A DNA stretch of 64,000 bases from Pantanalinema rosaneae (GCF_050753385.1 NZ_JBLZFZ010000024.1:1-64000); one strand, 5' to 3'. Numbered from the stretch's first letter, positions 1 through 8,881 are shown. Translations and numbers: made by a program. The notes: a model not told the origin generated them from the letters alone.

Positions 1-19
1 AGATGTGTATAAGAGACAG
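1..19. other. Tn5/Nextera mosaic-end adapter remnant
   Basis: The first 19 bases, AGATGTGTATAAGAGACAG, are identical to the Tn5 transposase mosaic end used in tagmentation libraries. This is the physical end of an assembled contig with untrimmed adapter, not genomic sequence. Bases 20-76 are a purine-rich low-complexity stretch leading into the first gene. Confidence 0.93.
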
Positions 20-85
20 GGTGAGGGCGATGGGGGCGGTGGGAGAGGTGGTAGGCTGATTGAGTTGGTATAGGGGATGACTATT

Positions 86-499
86 ATGGTTGCTTCAGAC
101 TCGGAGAGGTTGATGCTAGCTGAGGCGCAAAGTGTGTTGCGGCGGTTTACCTGTCTCGATCGCCTGGCTCCAGAAATGATTCCCGATCGGGCGTTAACTC
201 GTCAGGCACTATTATTAGTAGCTCACCATTCGGATTACCAAATTTTTGGCATTTGTGCCGATAGCGTTGAGCAAGCGACGACAGCGCTACATCGTTATTT
301 GGCAGGGTTGGGATATGAAGAAAGTCCAACCGTACCTCCCTTAGCGGGCATTGTTTATGTCAAGTACAACCCTAAAACAGGACGGTGTCATACCGATGCC
401 TATATTGGGCAGCATCGCGGCGTTCTCGTTTCCTGCCAATCTGCCTATGATGGGGATGTGAACGAAACCTTCGGACATTTACCACTGGATCTGTTCTAG
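86..499 (+). CDS. DUF1824 family protein
   Basis: Small soluble protein of about 137 residues with no signal peptide or membrane segment. The sequence, including the GIVYVKYNPKTG segment near residue 90, resembles the cyanobacterial DUF1824 family, whose function is unknown to me. An in-frame ATG lies three codons upstream at 77. The purine-rich AGGGG at 72-76 sits about nine bases before the ATG at 86 but abuts the one at 77, so 86 is preferred. A polypyrimidine stretch separates it from the helicase gene 58 bases downstream on the same strand. The family call is from recalled sequence similarity; no catalytic motif is evident. Confidence 0.75.
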   Translation: MVASDSERLMLAEAQSVLRRFTCLDRLAPEMIPDRALTRQALLLVAHHSDYQIFGICADSVEQATTALHRYLAGLGYEESPTVPPLAGIVYVKYNPKTGRCHTDAYIGQHRGVLVSCQSAYDGDVNETFGHLPLDLF

Positions 500-557
500 G
501 ATTGCGCTGTTCTTCCCCACCCTCCCCATCCTCCTCATCTCCGCTACCTCCCCCTCC

Positions 558-2843
558 ATGCTCCTGACTTCACCTCCCCTCTCGATCGCAGATCTCCGAG
601 CGACCCTGCGCCCCGGACAACAGGAACTTGCCGACTGGCAGGGCGGTGCATTAGCGGTATCCGCCGTACCGGGAGCCGGAAAATCAACGGGAATGGCGGC
701 GGCTGCCGCGATCGCGATCGCTCGAAATCAGTTGCATCAAAAGCGGCGGTTGATTGTGGTGACGTTTACGCGATCGGCCGCCGCGAATATTAAGGCAAAA
801 ATTCGCGAGAATCTGAAGCAGCTATCGTTGCCGGTTGGTGGCTTTTCGGTGCATACATTGCATGGGCTTGCCTGGTCGATCGCTCGCAGTCATCTGGAGT
901 TGTCGGGGTTGAATCCCGATAGTGTGTTAATTACGCCAGAGAAAGGACATCGGTTAATTCGTACCTGTGTGGAGCAGTGGCTCGCGGCAAATCCGCGTCA
1001 GTATCAATTGCTATTAGAGGGACGGCAGTTTGATGGGGAGGAGACGGAACGGTTACGGCGACAGTCGGTGTTACGGACGGAGGTTCTACCCGACTTGGCG
1101 AACACGGTGATTCGGGAAGCCAAAAGTTCGGGGTTGTTGCCGCCGGATCTTGAGCAATTAGGTCGAGATGCGATCGTGCGATCGCTGAGTGCAGAGGAAG
1201 AGTCAGCACCGGATTATGAGATTCTGGCGATCGCGGCAGGATTGTACGAGTTCTACCAGGCACAACTGCGTAGTCGGAACTTAATGGACTATGACGAGAT
1301 GATCTTAGGTGCATTACGAGTGCTGGAAGATCCGGCGGTACGGCAGTTCTGGCAAACCCAGGTGTTTGGGGTGTTTGAAGATGAAGCGCAGGATTCCAGT
1401 CCGTTGCAAACCCGATTGTTAGAAATTTTGGCGGCGGATCCTACTGATCCAAATAATCCCGATCGCTTGAATCTAGTGCGAGTGGGTGATCCGAATCAGG
1501 CGATTAACTCCACCTTTACTCCGGCTGACCCGATCTACTTTCGGGAATTTTGTGATGCCTGTCGCCAGCAGCAGCGTCTAGCCACGATGACCCAGGCAGG
1601 ACGGAGTAATCGCCGGATTATTACTGCCGCCAATTTTATGTTGCAGTGGGTCAATCGATCGCACCTTGCTGGGCCGATTCAACCCTTTCGTCCCCAGGCG
1701 ATCGATCCGGTTGGATCTGATGATCCGCAACCGAATGCTAACCCGGAGGCAGCAGGGCGGGGACTGGAGCTATATCGCCCGGACGATGTCTATCAAACCG
1801 TGGAATTGATTGGGCAACGGGTGATGCAGTTGTTTGAGCAAGATCCCCAGGCACAGGCGGCGGTGTTGGTGCGGGTGAACGAGCAAGGACGATTTATTGC
1901 CAGGGAGTTAAAGCGCTGGCATGGTGAAGATATTCCCATTTATGAGGTGGGACAACAGGATCGCCAATCCCACGTCCCGGCGGAACTGCTGCGGTTACTG
2001 CAATTCTGCGATCGCCCCCATTCCCCGGATTATCTGAAAGCGGCATTAACTACCCTGGTCGATCGGCGGTTGATTCCTACCCAGGATTTGAATGCCCTGG
2101 TGGCGTTTCCAGAACAATTTTTGTATCCCAGTGCGATCGATCCCCCCCAATCCGATGCGGTGTTGCAAGCCCGACGCTACTGTACCAGCTTGCTCCGGGC
2201 GCGATTGGAATTGCCGACGTATCAATTAATTCCCTTCCTGGCTTATACCCTGGACTATGACCAGAGCGAATTAGCCACGGCGGATAAATTGACCGATCGC
2301 TTGCTGCAACAAACCACTGGAAATCATGCGTTGTCCGCATTATTAGGTGTATTAAGTGAAATTGTGGCTTCGGAGCGGTTTGAGCCGGTGGATGCTGAGG
2401 CGATGGAATCTCGCTATACGGCGGGTGGACAACTAACGATCATCACCATGCATAAAGCCAAAGGGCTGGATTGGGATTATGTCTTTCTACCGTTTTTGCA
2501 TGAGAATATGATCCCGAATGCCGCCCGGATTCCGCCTCAGTGGCAGTTTCTAGGTGACTTTACCTTGTCAGAAGTGGCGCGGGCGCAAATTCGAGCTAGT
2601 TTGCATGATCAATTTCCCTTGCCGAATGTGGTGGAGGCGTGGGAAAAAGCCAAGAATTTGAAGACGGCGGAGGAATTTCGCTTGTTGTATGTGGCGATGA
2701 CTCGGGCGAAACGGTTGTTATGGATGTCGGCGGCTCAAAAAGCCCCGTTTACCTGGAATAAGCCAGAAAATTTAGAGGATCGCAAACCCTGTCCGGTCAT
2801 ACCAGTGTTACGACAGCAGTTTCCCGAAGCGATCGTGTCTTAA
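558..2843 (+). CDS. UvrD/Rep-type superfamily 1 DNA helicase
   Basis: ATP-dependent 3'-5' DNA helicase of the UvrD/PcrA/Rep superfamily, 761 residues, expected to act in DNA repair or replication-fork processing. Visible motifs in order: Walker A AVPGAGKST at residues 36-44, motif Ia around VVTFTRSAA, motif II DEAQD at 275-279 (FEDEAQDSSPLQ), motif III VGDPNQAI, motif V ITMHKAKGLDWDYVFLP, and motif VI LLYVAMTRAKRLLW. There is no C-terminal RecB-like nuclease domain, so it is a plain helicase and not an AddA/RecB protein. It follows the DUF1824 gene and precedes a transposon-like element. Cyanobacterial genomes carry several such helicases, so assigning pcrA or uvrD would be a guess. Confidence 0.92.
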   Translation: MLLTSPPLSIADLRATLRPGQQELADWQGGALAVSAVPGAGKSTGMAAAAAIAIARNQLHQKRRLIVVTFTRSAAANIKAKIRENLKQLSLPVGGFSVHTLHGLAWSIARSHLELSGLNPDSVLITPEKGHRLIRTCVEQWLAANPRQYQLLLEGRQFDGEETERLRRQSVLRTEVLPDLANTVIREAKSSGLLPPDLEQLGRDAIVRSLSAEEESAPDYEILAIAAGLYEFYQAQLRSRNLMDYDEMILGALRVLEDPAVRQFWQTQVFGVFEDEAQDSSPLQTRLLEILAADPTDPNNPDRLNLVRVGDPNQAINSTFTPADPIYFREFCDACRQQQRLATMTQAGRSNRRIITAANFMLQWVNRSHLAGPIQPFRPQAIDPVGSDDPQPNANPEAAGRGLELYRPDDVYQTVELIGQRVMQLFEQDPQAQAAVLVRVNEQGRFIARELKRWHGEDIPIYEVGQQDRQSHVPAELLRLLQFCDRPHSPDYLKAALTTLVDRRLIPTQDLNALVAFPEQFLYPSAIDPPQSDAVLQARRYCTSLLRARLELPTYQLIPFLAYTLDYDQSELATADKLTDRLLQQTTGNHALSALLGVLSEIVASERFEPVDAEAMESRYTAGGQLTIITMHKAKGLDWDYVFLPFLHENMIPNAARIPPQWQFLGDFTLSEVARAQIRASLHDQFPLPNVVEAWEKAKNLKTAEEFRLLYVAMTRAKRLLWMSAAQKAPFTWNKPENLEDRKPCPVIPVLRQQFPEAIVS

Positions 2844-2847
2844 GGGC

Positions 2848-3045
2848 AACTAGAGTCGAATGTCACTGAAATAACAATCCGAACTGCTCCCAAACCCCCT
2901 TTCTACAATGCCGTCAGGCTATATTCTGAGGGAGCCGAACCTCAAAGTCCCCCAAAGTTGGGGGCTTAAAGCCCTACGGGTATATCAGAAAAGGGGGCGA
3001 TCAGAGTGAAGCGTGTCCTTAAGTCAGTGCCATTCAACTAGAGTC
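2848..3045. mobile_element. MITE-like element with 11-bp direct repeats
   Basis: A 176-bp non-coding segment (2859-3034) is bounded by the perfect 11-bp direct repeat CAACTAGAGTC at 2848-2858 and 3035-3045. Immediately inside are terminal inverted repeats GAATGTCACTGA (2859-2870) and the complement of GAATGGCACTGA (3023-3034), 11 of 12 matching. The interior has a C-rich/G-rich hairpin (CCCCCAA...TTGGGGG near 2952-2966) and no open reading frame. Terminal repeats flanked by a long target duplication fit a non-autonomous insertion element. The duplication length would suit an IS4-type transposase, but that is an inference. Confidence 0.75.
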
Positions 3046-3142
3046 ATTCTTTTGTGAGAAGACAAATCATTCAGGAGCCAGTAATTTGGAACATTAGACG
3101 ATTTCTGCTACAGCGATCGCTAACTTGACGAGATTAACCCAA

Positions 3143-3679
3143 ATGATGGATCTGCTACTCACCGTGGATTGGCATAGACTGTTTGTGCCCAACATTTCCC
3201 TGGCTGAACATTTTTTGCGCGGCACGATCGTTTACTTAGGATTGTTTTTCCTGCTCCGATTCTTACCCAGCCGTCAAGTTGGCGCGGTTGGGGTGACTGA
3301 TTTACTCGTGGTGATTCTGTTTGCCAATGCTGCCCAAAATGCCATGGCAACCAATTACACATCGATTACTGACGGGCTGATTTTAATTGGCACCATTATT
3401 TTTTGGAGTTATTTACTCAACTGGTTAGGCTACCAATTTCCTGGCGTTCAACGCTTGCTGTCCGCACCGCCATTATTGCTGGTGAAAAATGGTCGTATGA
3501 TTTATCGCAATATGCGCCGAGAACTGATTACAGAGAGTGAACTGCGGTTGCAACTTCGTAAGCAGGGAGTCGAAAAAATTGAAGAGGTAAAACAGGCGTT
3601 TATGGAGCCGGACGGCAATATTAGTGTGATTGCTGATACAGCCAAAGGTCAGCCATTATCGCAACCCAGGATAGGCTAA
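3143..3679 (+). CDS. DUF421 (YetF/YcaP-like) membrane protein
   Basis: Membrane protein of about 178 residues with three hydrophobic N-terminal helices followed by a cytoplasmic DUF421 domain. Family hallmarks visible are the conserved transmembrane segment VGVTDLLVVILFANAAQNAM, then GRMIYRNMRRELITESELRLQLRKQG, then the EVKQAFMEPDGNISV strand. Proteins of this family are linked to envelope or spore functions in other bacteria, but the biochemical activity is not settled. The frame can start at a TTG at 3125, but the ATG at 3143 or 3146 is more likely. It is transcribed alone, after the MITE-like element and 100 bases before the hydrolase fusion gene. Confidence 0.85.
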   Translation: MMDLLLTVDWHRLFVPNISLAEHFLRGTIVYLGLFFLLRFLPSRQVGAVGVTDLLVVILFANAAQNAMATNYTSITDGLILIGTIIFWSYLLNWLGYQFPGVQRLLSAPPLLLVKNGRMIYRNMRRELITESELRLQLRKQGVEKIEEVKQAFMEPDGNISVIADTAKGQPLSQPRIG

Positions 3680-3783
3680 CGATCGCTAAAGATTGAGATT
3701 CATACTTATTCAAAATTGCTTGACGAAACGAGTGCCAGACTATAGAGTGCATCACGACTCTGGCTAAACGAGATAGGTCAAGC

Positions 3784-6297
3784 ATGGGCATTCAGACGAT
3801 CGCACGAAGAACATTCCTCAGTTGGTTAGCGACAGCCAGTATTGTCAGTTTTGGATTATTAGCTGATGCCATGCTGCCGCAGCCAGCCAATAGCGCTGAA
3901 CGGATTCGCTTATCGTTTGGCACCTTTGAGCGATCGATTTCAGTCAATGCTCTGGAAACTTTTGTCAAAACCGGCACCGTGACTACGCCAGAATTAACCT
4001 TTTTGGTGCGGCGGTTAGATGCGAGAACTCAAGCCTTGCTCCGGAAAGGTTTACAGACAAAACTAGAAGTTGATTTTTTGACCCTCGATCGGTTTTTGCA
4101 AGTGCAAATGGGGGAAGGCTTGCTGAGGCGGTTAGGGGAAATTATTCAGCCTCGGTATGATGTCAACGGGTTTCACGGCATTCGATCGGCGATGATTCAA
4201 GCGGGTGGCGATCCAGAGGGATTAACCCTCTTAAACGTGCTGCGCTACTTCCCGACAGATGATATTCGCATTGATTTAGCCACGGTGTTGCAATTAGTCA
4301 AAACAGTTCAGGCGGTGCCGGAATATCGCGATGCCTTAGTTGCTGCGGTCGATCGCCAAGCTGCCATAGAAGCCGCTGCCGAACCGGCGATTGATCCCTC
4401 CCAACTGCCGGACTTAGGGCAACCGGGGCCCTATCGCTACAGCAAAACTACCTTAACGATGCCGATCGCGGCGGTGCGACAAACGCAACAAGGATTAGCC
4501 ACCAATTATGATTTGCCCGTTGATCTGTATTTGCCGGAAGGGTTATCGCAACCAGCCCCATTGATTGTTATGAGTCATGGTTTTGGGTCTACCCGCGAAA
4601 CCTATGATTATGTCTTGAAGCATTTGGCTTCCCACGGGTTTGCGATCGTCGCCCCCGAACATCTCGGCAGTGATCTACCCTATCGTCAGCTTTACTTGCA
4701 AGGGCTACTGAATGTGGATATTAGCCCGATGGAAGTGGTGAATCGCCCGATCGAAATTTCCTACATGCTGGATCACTTAGAAAGTCTAGTTGCCAATGAT
4801 CCAAATCTGGCTAACCGGATCAATATGCAGCAGATTGGTATGTTGGGGAATTCCTATGGCGCGACCACGGCATTAGCGGTAGCGGGTGCCACGGTGAATG
4901 TGGCGCGGTTAAACCAGGAATGTGTACCAGATAAACATATTCTCAACTTTTCGGTGTTGTTGCAGTGTCGAGCCAGCTACCTCCCACCGCAGGACTATCG
5001 CTTTGTCGATCGCCGCATTAAGGCTGTATTTGCTGCCTATCCTCTAACCAGTGTGTTGTATGGCCCCGAAGGACTCAGCACGATCGAGATTCCCACAATG
5101 ATTATGGCGGGCAGTCGGGATGTGTTTACGCCAGTGGCGGAGGAACAGGTGCATCCGTTTTTGTGGCTGAATACCCCGAACAAATATCTAGCGTTAATGG
5201 TCAATGGCACTCACTTCTCAACGGCTACAGATGAGATTAATGCCAGCCTACCGGGGATTTTACGCAGTCCAGCCCCCAACCTGGGACGGCAGTATGTGTA
5301 TGCCTTATCGGTGGCATTTTTTAATGCCTATGTGGCTAATCGTCCGGAGTATTTGCGCTACCTGACTCCCTCCTATGCCGAAGCCTACGGACAGGAGCCG
5401 TTGAAACTGAAGCTGGTGCGATCGCTAACTGCCCCACAACTCCAAGCGGCTTACGGCAGTCCACCGCCGGAACCGATTATTCCACCCCCGATCGGTCAAC
5501 GAGTTGCTCAACGCCAGGAATCGATCGGGCAGGAAATTCAACGAACGGGCACACTCAAAGTGGCATTTCGGAGTGATGCGGCTCCGTTAGGCTATGTTGA
5601 TCCGCAAAAAGATCAGTGGACAGGGTATTGTTCGGCATTAGTGGATAGCTTTGCCACTTACTTACAACGGCAACTGAAGTTGTCTGTGCCGATTGAGGTG
5701 GTGAAACTGCAATCTACTCTGGAAAACCGCTTTCAACTGGTAGCCAATCAAACGGTGCATCTAGAGTGTGGTCCGAATACGATTCGTCGCGGAGTTGCTG
5801 GAGTGGTTTTTTCCAATCCCTTCTTTGCCGCCGGAACGCAGTTTTTAGTTAAACAAGCCAACGCTAACCCGATGAATTTGGCAAACTTTCTGCAAGGACG
5901 CAAGGTGGGAGTATTGCCCGATAGCCTGACGGAGCAATTTGTCCGCCAACAATTTCCCCAAAGTACCTTAGTGAATTTTCCGGGTGTGTCCGGCAGATCG
6001 GAAGCGGTACAAGCGGTAACGACAGGGGCGATCGATGCCTTTGCGGGAGATGGTGTGTTATTGGCGGGGGAACTCTTGCGGCAAAGTCTGCCGATCGAGC
6101 AATATAGTTTGCTTCCAAAACAACCGTTGACCTGCGATTTCTATGGCTTAATTCTGCCGAATAACGACACCAACTGGCAGCAAACTGTGAATACATTTTT
6201 ATTAGATCCCCAGGCAAAACAAGTGCGCCAAACCTGGTTTAAGGGTGACTTATTCCAGGATGCCGTGGCGAATGTGGATGCTTGTATTAATCGGTAA
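3784..6297 (+). CDS. Tat-exported DUF1400 alpha/beta hydrolase fused to solute-binding domain
   Basis: An 837-residue three-part protein. Residues 1-37 form an export signal with a twin-arginine motif (ARRTFLS) and a probable cut after NSA, so it should be periplasmic. Residues 38-215 match DUF1400, the cyanobacterial all-helical region that precedes hydrolases. Residues 240-560 are an alpha/beta hydrolase: oxyanion region MSHGFGS near 263-269, nucleophile elbow GNSYG with Ser357, then Asp446 (AGSRDVFTP) and His477 (NGTHF) completing a plausible triad. Residues 588-837 are a family-3 periplasmic solute-binding domain (GTLKVAFRSDAAPLGY, then TGAIDAFAGD), as in polar amino-acid ABC transporters. 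No ABC permease or ATPase lies nearby. The domain join is in one uninterrupted frame. The substrate is unknown; ester or lipid hydrolysis is inferred from the fold. Confidence 0.85.
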   Translation: MGIQTIARRTFLSWLATASIVSFGLLADAMLPQPANSAERIRLSFGTFERSISVNALETFVKTGTVTTPELTFLVRRLDARTQALLRKGLQTKLEVDFLTLDRFLQVQMGEGLLRRLGEIIQPRYDVNGFHGIRSAMIQAGGDPEGLTLLNVLRYFPTDDIRIDLATVLQLVKTVQAVPEYRDALVAAVDRQAAIEAAAEPAIDPSQLPDLGQPGPYRYSKTTLTMPIAAVRQTQQGLATNYDLPVDLYLPEGLSQPAPLIVMSHGFGSTRETYDYVLKHLASHGFAIVAPEHLGSDLPYRQLYLQGLLNVDISPMEVVNRPIEISYMLDHLESLVANDPNLANRINMQQIGMLGNSYGATTALAVAGATVNVARLNQECVPDKHILNFSVLLQCRASYLPPQDYRFVDRRIKAVFAAYPLTSVLYGPEGLSTIEIPTMIMAGSRDVFTPVAEEQVHPFLWLNTPNKYLALMVNGTHFSTATDEINASLPGILRSPAPNLGRQYVYALSVAFFNAYVANRPEYLRYLTPSYAEAYGQEPLKLKLVRSLTAPQLQAAYGSPPPEPIIPPPIGQRVAQRQESIGQEIQRTGTLKVAFRSDAAPLGYVDPQKDQWTGYCSALVDSFATYLQRQLKLSVPIEVVKLQSTLENRFQLVANQTVHLECGPNTIRRGVAGVVFSNPFFAAGTQFLVKQANANPMNLANFLQGRKVGVLPDSLTEQFVRQQFPQSTLVNFPGVSGRSEAVQAVTTGAIDAFAGDGVLLAGELLRQSLPIEQYSLLPKQPLTCDFYGLILPNNDTNWQQTVNTFLLDPQAKQVRQTWFKGDLFQDAVANVDACINR

Positions 6298-6315
6298 TCC
6301 TCGATCACGATTACC
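6293..6315. terminator. Hairpin across convergent stop codons
   Basis: GGTAATC (6293-6299) pairs with GATTACC (6309-6315) around a nine-base loop. The stem contains both the TAA stop of the hydrolase fusion and the stop of the convergent symporter gene, which are only 13 bases apart. There is no clear T-run on either strand, so it may be a weak bidirectional terminator or an RNA 3'-end stabiliser. Confidence 0.45.
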
Positions 6316-7600
6316 CCTCTTCGCGAATGGGTGTCGTCACTTCCGAGCGTAATACTGTGATCGCCGTTGGTGTACCGATCTCAATCCCTTCCCAGCGACT
6401 CAGGATCACAGCATTGACTAAATTGCTCGAGACATTAACGATCGTTTTGAAGCCATCGGTGATCCGATCGACTCCAGCCACGATCGCCACACCTTCAACG
6501 GGTAATCCGGCGGCGGCTAAGACCGTGGTCATGGAAATAATCCCGGAACCGGGAACTCCGGCAGTGCTGAAGGAAACCAGCAAGGTACTCAGTCCGATCG
6601 AGACCAGTAGTTCGGTCGTCAGGGGAATTTGATAAATTTGGGCGATAAATAACGCATTAAATCCCTGGTAAATCGCGGAACCATCTCGTTTTAAGGCAGA
6701 GCCTAAGGGAATGGCAAAACTGGCGATCGCAGGATTCATACCATAGACTTCTTCGGCATTTTGCAGGGAGAGGGGAAGTACCGCATTGGAACTAGCCGTC
6801 CCAAAGGAAAGTGAAAACGTGGGAAAAAAACTTTTGAAATAATCCAATGGTTTCGCTTTTAGCGCTAATAAAATACAGATATGAAATCCCATCATCACTG
6901 TAAACGCCAATAGTAGCCCCAAGATATATACCAATAATCGGGTAATTAATCCGAAGCCCTGACTGGCAATAACAGAACTAATTAAGGCGAATACGCCAAT
7001 GGGAGCAGTATAGAGAATTACAAACAGAATTTTTTCAAAAATAATATAGGTGCTTTCAATGAACCTGAGAAAGGGAGCGGCTTTTTCCCCCGTTAGCTGA
7101 ATCCCAATCCCTACTAAAGCGGCTGAAAAGATAATCTGCAATAAATTACCATTGCTCATTGACTCTAGCGGATTCACGGGAATTAAACTAACTAACCAAT
7201 CCACTAACGATTGACTGGGTTGGGTACTAGAAGCGGCTTGAATCGATAAACCAGTCATGCCCGTCCCCGGATGGAGCAAGGTGCAGACGGTTAATCCCCA
7301 ACACACCGCGATCGCGCTAGTCAACACATAACTGCCCAGCAGTTTAACCACGTATCGCCCGACCTGGTTGGTGTCTCGAACTCGGGTTAATCCCATAATC
7401 AGGGATGAGAAGACGATCGGCACAACCACAAACTGAATCAGTCGTAGAAATGCCCGCCCGATCGGCGCTAACACATAGTGATCAATCGGAACGATCGCCT
7501 CGGGAAACCATCCGGTTAATCCAGCTCCAAACAAAATCCCCATGCCTAGAGCCGCGAGGATCAATACTGACAGATTCATATAACTGGTGGGTGTGTGCAT
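6311..7600 (-). CDS. Dicarboxylate/amino acid:cation symporter (SDF family)
   Basis: A 429-residue integral membrane transporter of the DctA/GltP (sodium- or proton-coupled dicarboxylate/glutamate) family in the cytoplasmic membrane. Signature features are multiple transmembrane segments, the serine-rich reentrant loop SFGTASSNAVLPLSLQNAEE, the second hairpin VPGSGIISMTTVLAAAGLP, and the substrate region GVDRITDGFKTIVNVSSNLV, which carries the usual D...N pattern of this family. Substrate choice (glutamate, aspartate, succinate) cannot be decided by eye. It starts at ATG 7600 and is convergent with the hydrolase fusion. Confidence 0.9.
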   Translation of the reverse strand: MHTPTSYMNLSVLILAALGMGILFGAGLTGWFPEAIVPIDHYVLAPIGRAFLRLIQFVVVPIVFSSLIMGLTRVRDTNQVGRYVVKLLGSYVLTSAIAVCWGLTVCTLLHPGTGMTGLSIQAASSTQPSQSLVDWLVSLIPVNPLESMSNGNLLQIIFSAALVGIGIQLTGEKAAPFLRFIESTYIIFEKILFVILYTAPIGVFALISSVIASQGFGLITRLLVYILGLLLAFTVMMGFHICILLALKAKPLDYFKSFFPTFSLSFGTASSNAVLPLSLQNAEEVYGMNPAIASFAIPLGSALKRDGSAIYQGFNALFIAQIYQIPLTTELLVSIGLSTLLVSFSTAGVPGSGIISMTTVLAAAGLPVEGVAIVAGVDRITDGFKTIVNVSSNLVNAVILSRWEGIEIGTPTAITVLRSEVTTPIREEG

Positions 7601-8136
7601 TCAATCATCTGGGTTCAATGTACCATCGCCGCACTCCCAGAAGATGATTCACTAGGCGAGCCGCTCAACTGCCACTTATTTCGTGATCCGATGCAGCTAG
7701 AGAGGGGGTTGCGATCGCAGCAGGTATGACGCAGGTTATGGTGGGCGATCGCACGTTATTCCTTTACCGCAGTGTTTGCTGTCGATCGCGCCGGACAGCA
7801 GAATTGTGATGCAACGATAAACAATTCAATCTTTGTTAGGAAATCCTTAAACTCAGTTAACTCTAAATTGTTCACCGGGCACGTTTTATGGCTTCTAAAA
7901 AATATTATCTATGACAAATCCACATTGGCAAACTGCTACATAGAGCACAATTAATGATTATGATTAAATCCTAATAAGGAAAAAATGATTAAACCATAAC
8001 TTTGAGTAAGTTTAATCGACAATTTTTGCAATTTCTATTACCTGTAAAAGGAAGCCAAACTGCCCTCCTACAGCTAAAATCAGCAATTTTATCGTTTGTA
8101 TTGAGAAGTCTTCTTAATAAGCTCAAACCGTAACAA
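7601..8136. other. Intergenic region between symporter and dps
   Basis: About 540 bases without a convincing gene. It is AT-rich from 7790 onward. The heptamer ATGATTA occurs at 7953, 7960 and 7985; the last two extend to ATGATTAAA and are 25 bases apart. The divergent layout means promoters for both the symporter and dps should lie here. A 60-codon open frame at 7772-7954 has no recognisable features or ribosome site and is not called. Confidence 0.5.
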
Positions 8137-8164
8137 TTGACTTCACATTTAATCGTGATAAATT
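8137..8164 (+). promoter_or_regulatory. Candidate sigma-70 type promoter of dps
   Basis: TTGACT at 8137-8142 is followed after 16 bases by TAAATT at 8159-8164, with an extended -10 dinucleotide TG at 8156-8157. It lies about 48 bases before the dps ATG, which has a purine-rich AGGGAGAG ribosome site just ahead of it. This is motif matching only. Confidence 0.4.
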
Positions 8165-8211
8165 AAGCGTATTCGTAATGAACACGGCTAGGCAGATTAG
8201 GGAGAGAGAAT

Positions 8212-8763
8212 ATGGCTGACATTCAAAGTCTTGTCCGGTCGATCGATCAGGTCGGTGACAATCCCATTGGGTTAGATCATTCTGTTACTACCCCAATTTG
8301 TGAAGGGTTGAATATTGCTCTAGCGAGTTTTCAAGCATTGTATCTGCAATATCAGAAGCATCACTTTGTCGTGGAAGGTTCAGAGTTCTACTCACTGCAT
8401 GAATTCTTTTCGGATAGCTATGAAGCCGTCGAAGGTTATGTGCATAAATTAGGTGAACGCCTGAATGGCTTAGGTGGGATTCCAGCCGCCAGTTTTACCA
8501 AATTAGCGGAACTTTGCTGCTTCACGCCGGAACCCGATGGCGCATTCACCAGCCGCAAAATGGTAGAAAATGATTTGCAAGCCGAACAAGCCGTGATTAG
8601 TATGCTGCGGCGGCAAGCGGCTCAGGCAGAGAGTTTAGGAGATCGGGCCACTCGGCTGATGTATGAACAAATGCTAATGGAAACGGAAGATCGAGCTTTC
8701 CATCTGGCTCACTTCTTGGCTCACGATAGCCTGACCCTGGCATTCGTGCAAAGCAATAATTAG
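8212..8763 (+). CDS. dps: Dps-family ferritin with His-type ferroxidase centre
   Basis: Dps (DNA-binding protein from starved cells) family miniferritin, 183 residues, which oxidises and stores iron and detoxifies peroxide in a 12-subunit cage. The canonical intersubunit ferroxidase ligands are His, His, Asp, Glu. By alignment of the helix QKHHFVVEGSEFYSLHEFF and the following YVHKLGERL segment, this protein has His51, His63, His78 and Glu82, with the usual Asp replaced by His78. That matches the His-type ferroxidase class described for Dps4 of Nostoc punctiforme and other cyanobacteria. The N-terminus lacks a long lysine-rich tail, so DNA binding is doubtful. It is monocistronic, with its own promoter candidate and a strong terminator. 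Confidence 0.92.
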   Translation: MADIQSLVRSIDQVGDNPIGLDHSVTTPICEGLNIALASFQALYLQYQKHHFVVEGSEFYSLHEFFSDSYEAVEGYVHKLGERLNGLGGIPAASFTKLAELCCFTPEPDGAFTSRKMVENDLQAEQAVISMLRRQAAQAESLGDRATRLMYEQMLMETEDRAFHLAHFLAHDSLTLAFVQSNN

Positions 8764-8817
8764 TAGGTTTACTCCACTAAAATATTGATCTGAATTTCTT
8801 GCAGATTTCGTGATTAG

Positions 8818-8867
8818 TCAGCCGATGGTTAGAAGCAGAGTTCTCTCCATCGGCTGATTTGTTTAAT
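8818..8867 (+). terminator. Rho-independent terminator after dps
   Basis: Perfect 11-bp stem TCAGCCGATGG (8818-8828) with CCATCGGCTGA (8847-8857), then TTTGTTTAAT. It lies 55 bases after the dps stop and ahead of the convergent DUF4278 gene. Confidence 0.85.
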
Positions 8868-8881
8868 GATAAAAATTTAAG

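Noticed and set aside
7772..7954. 60-codon frame upstream of dps
   Set aside because: AT-rich, no ribosome site, and lies in the likely promoter region.
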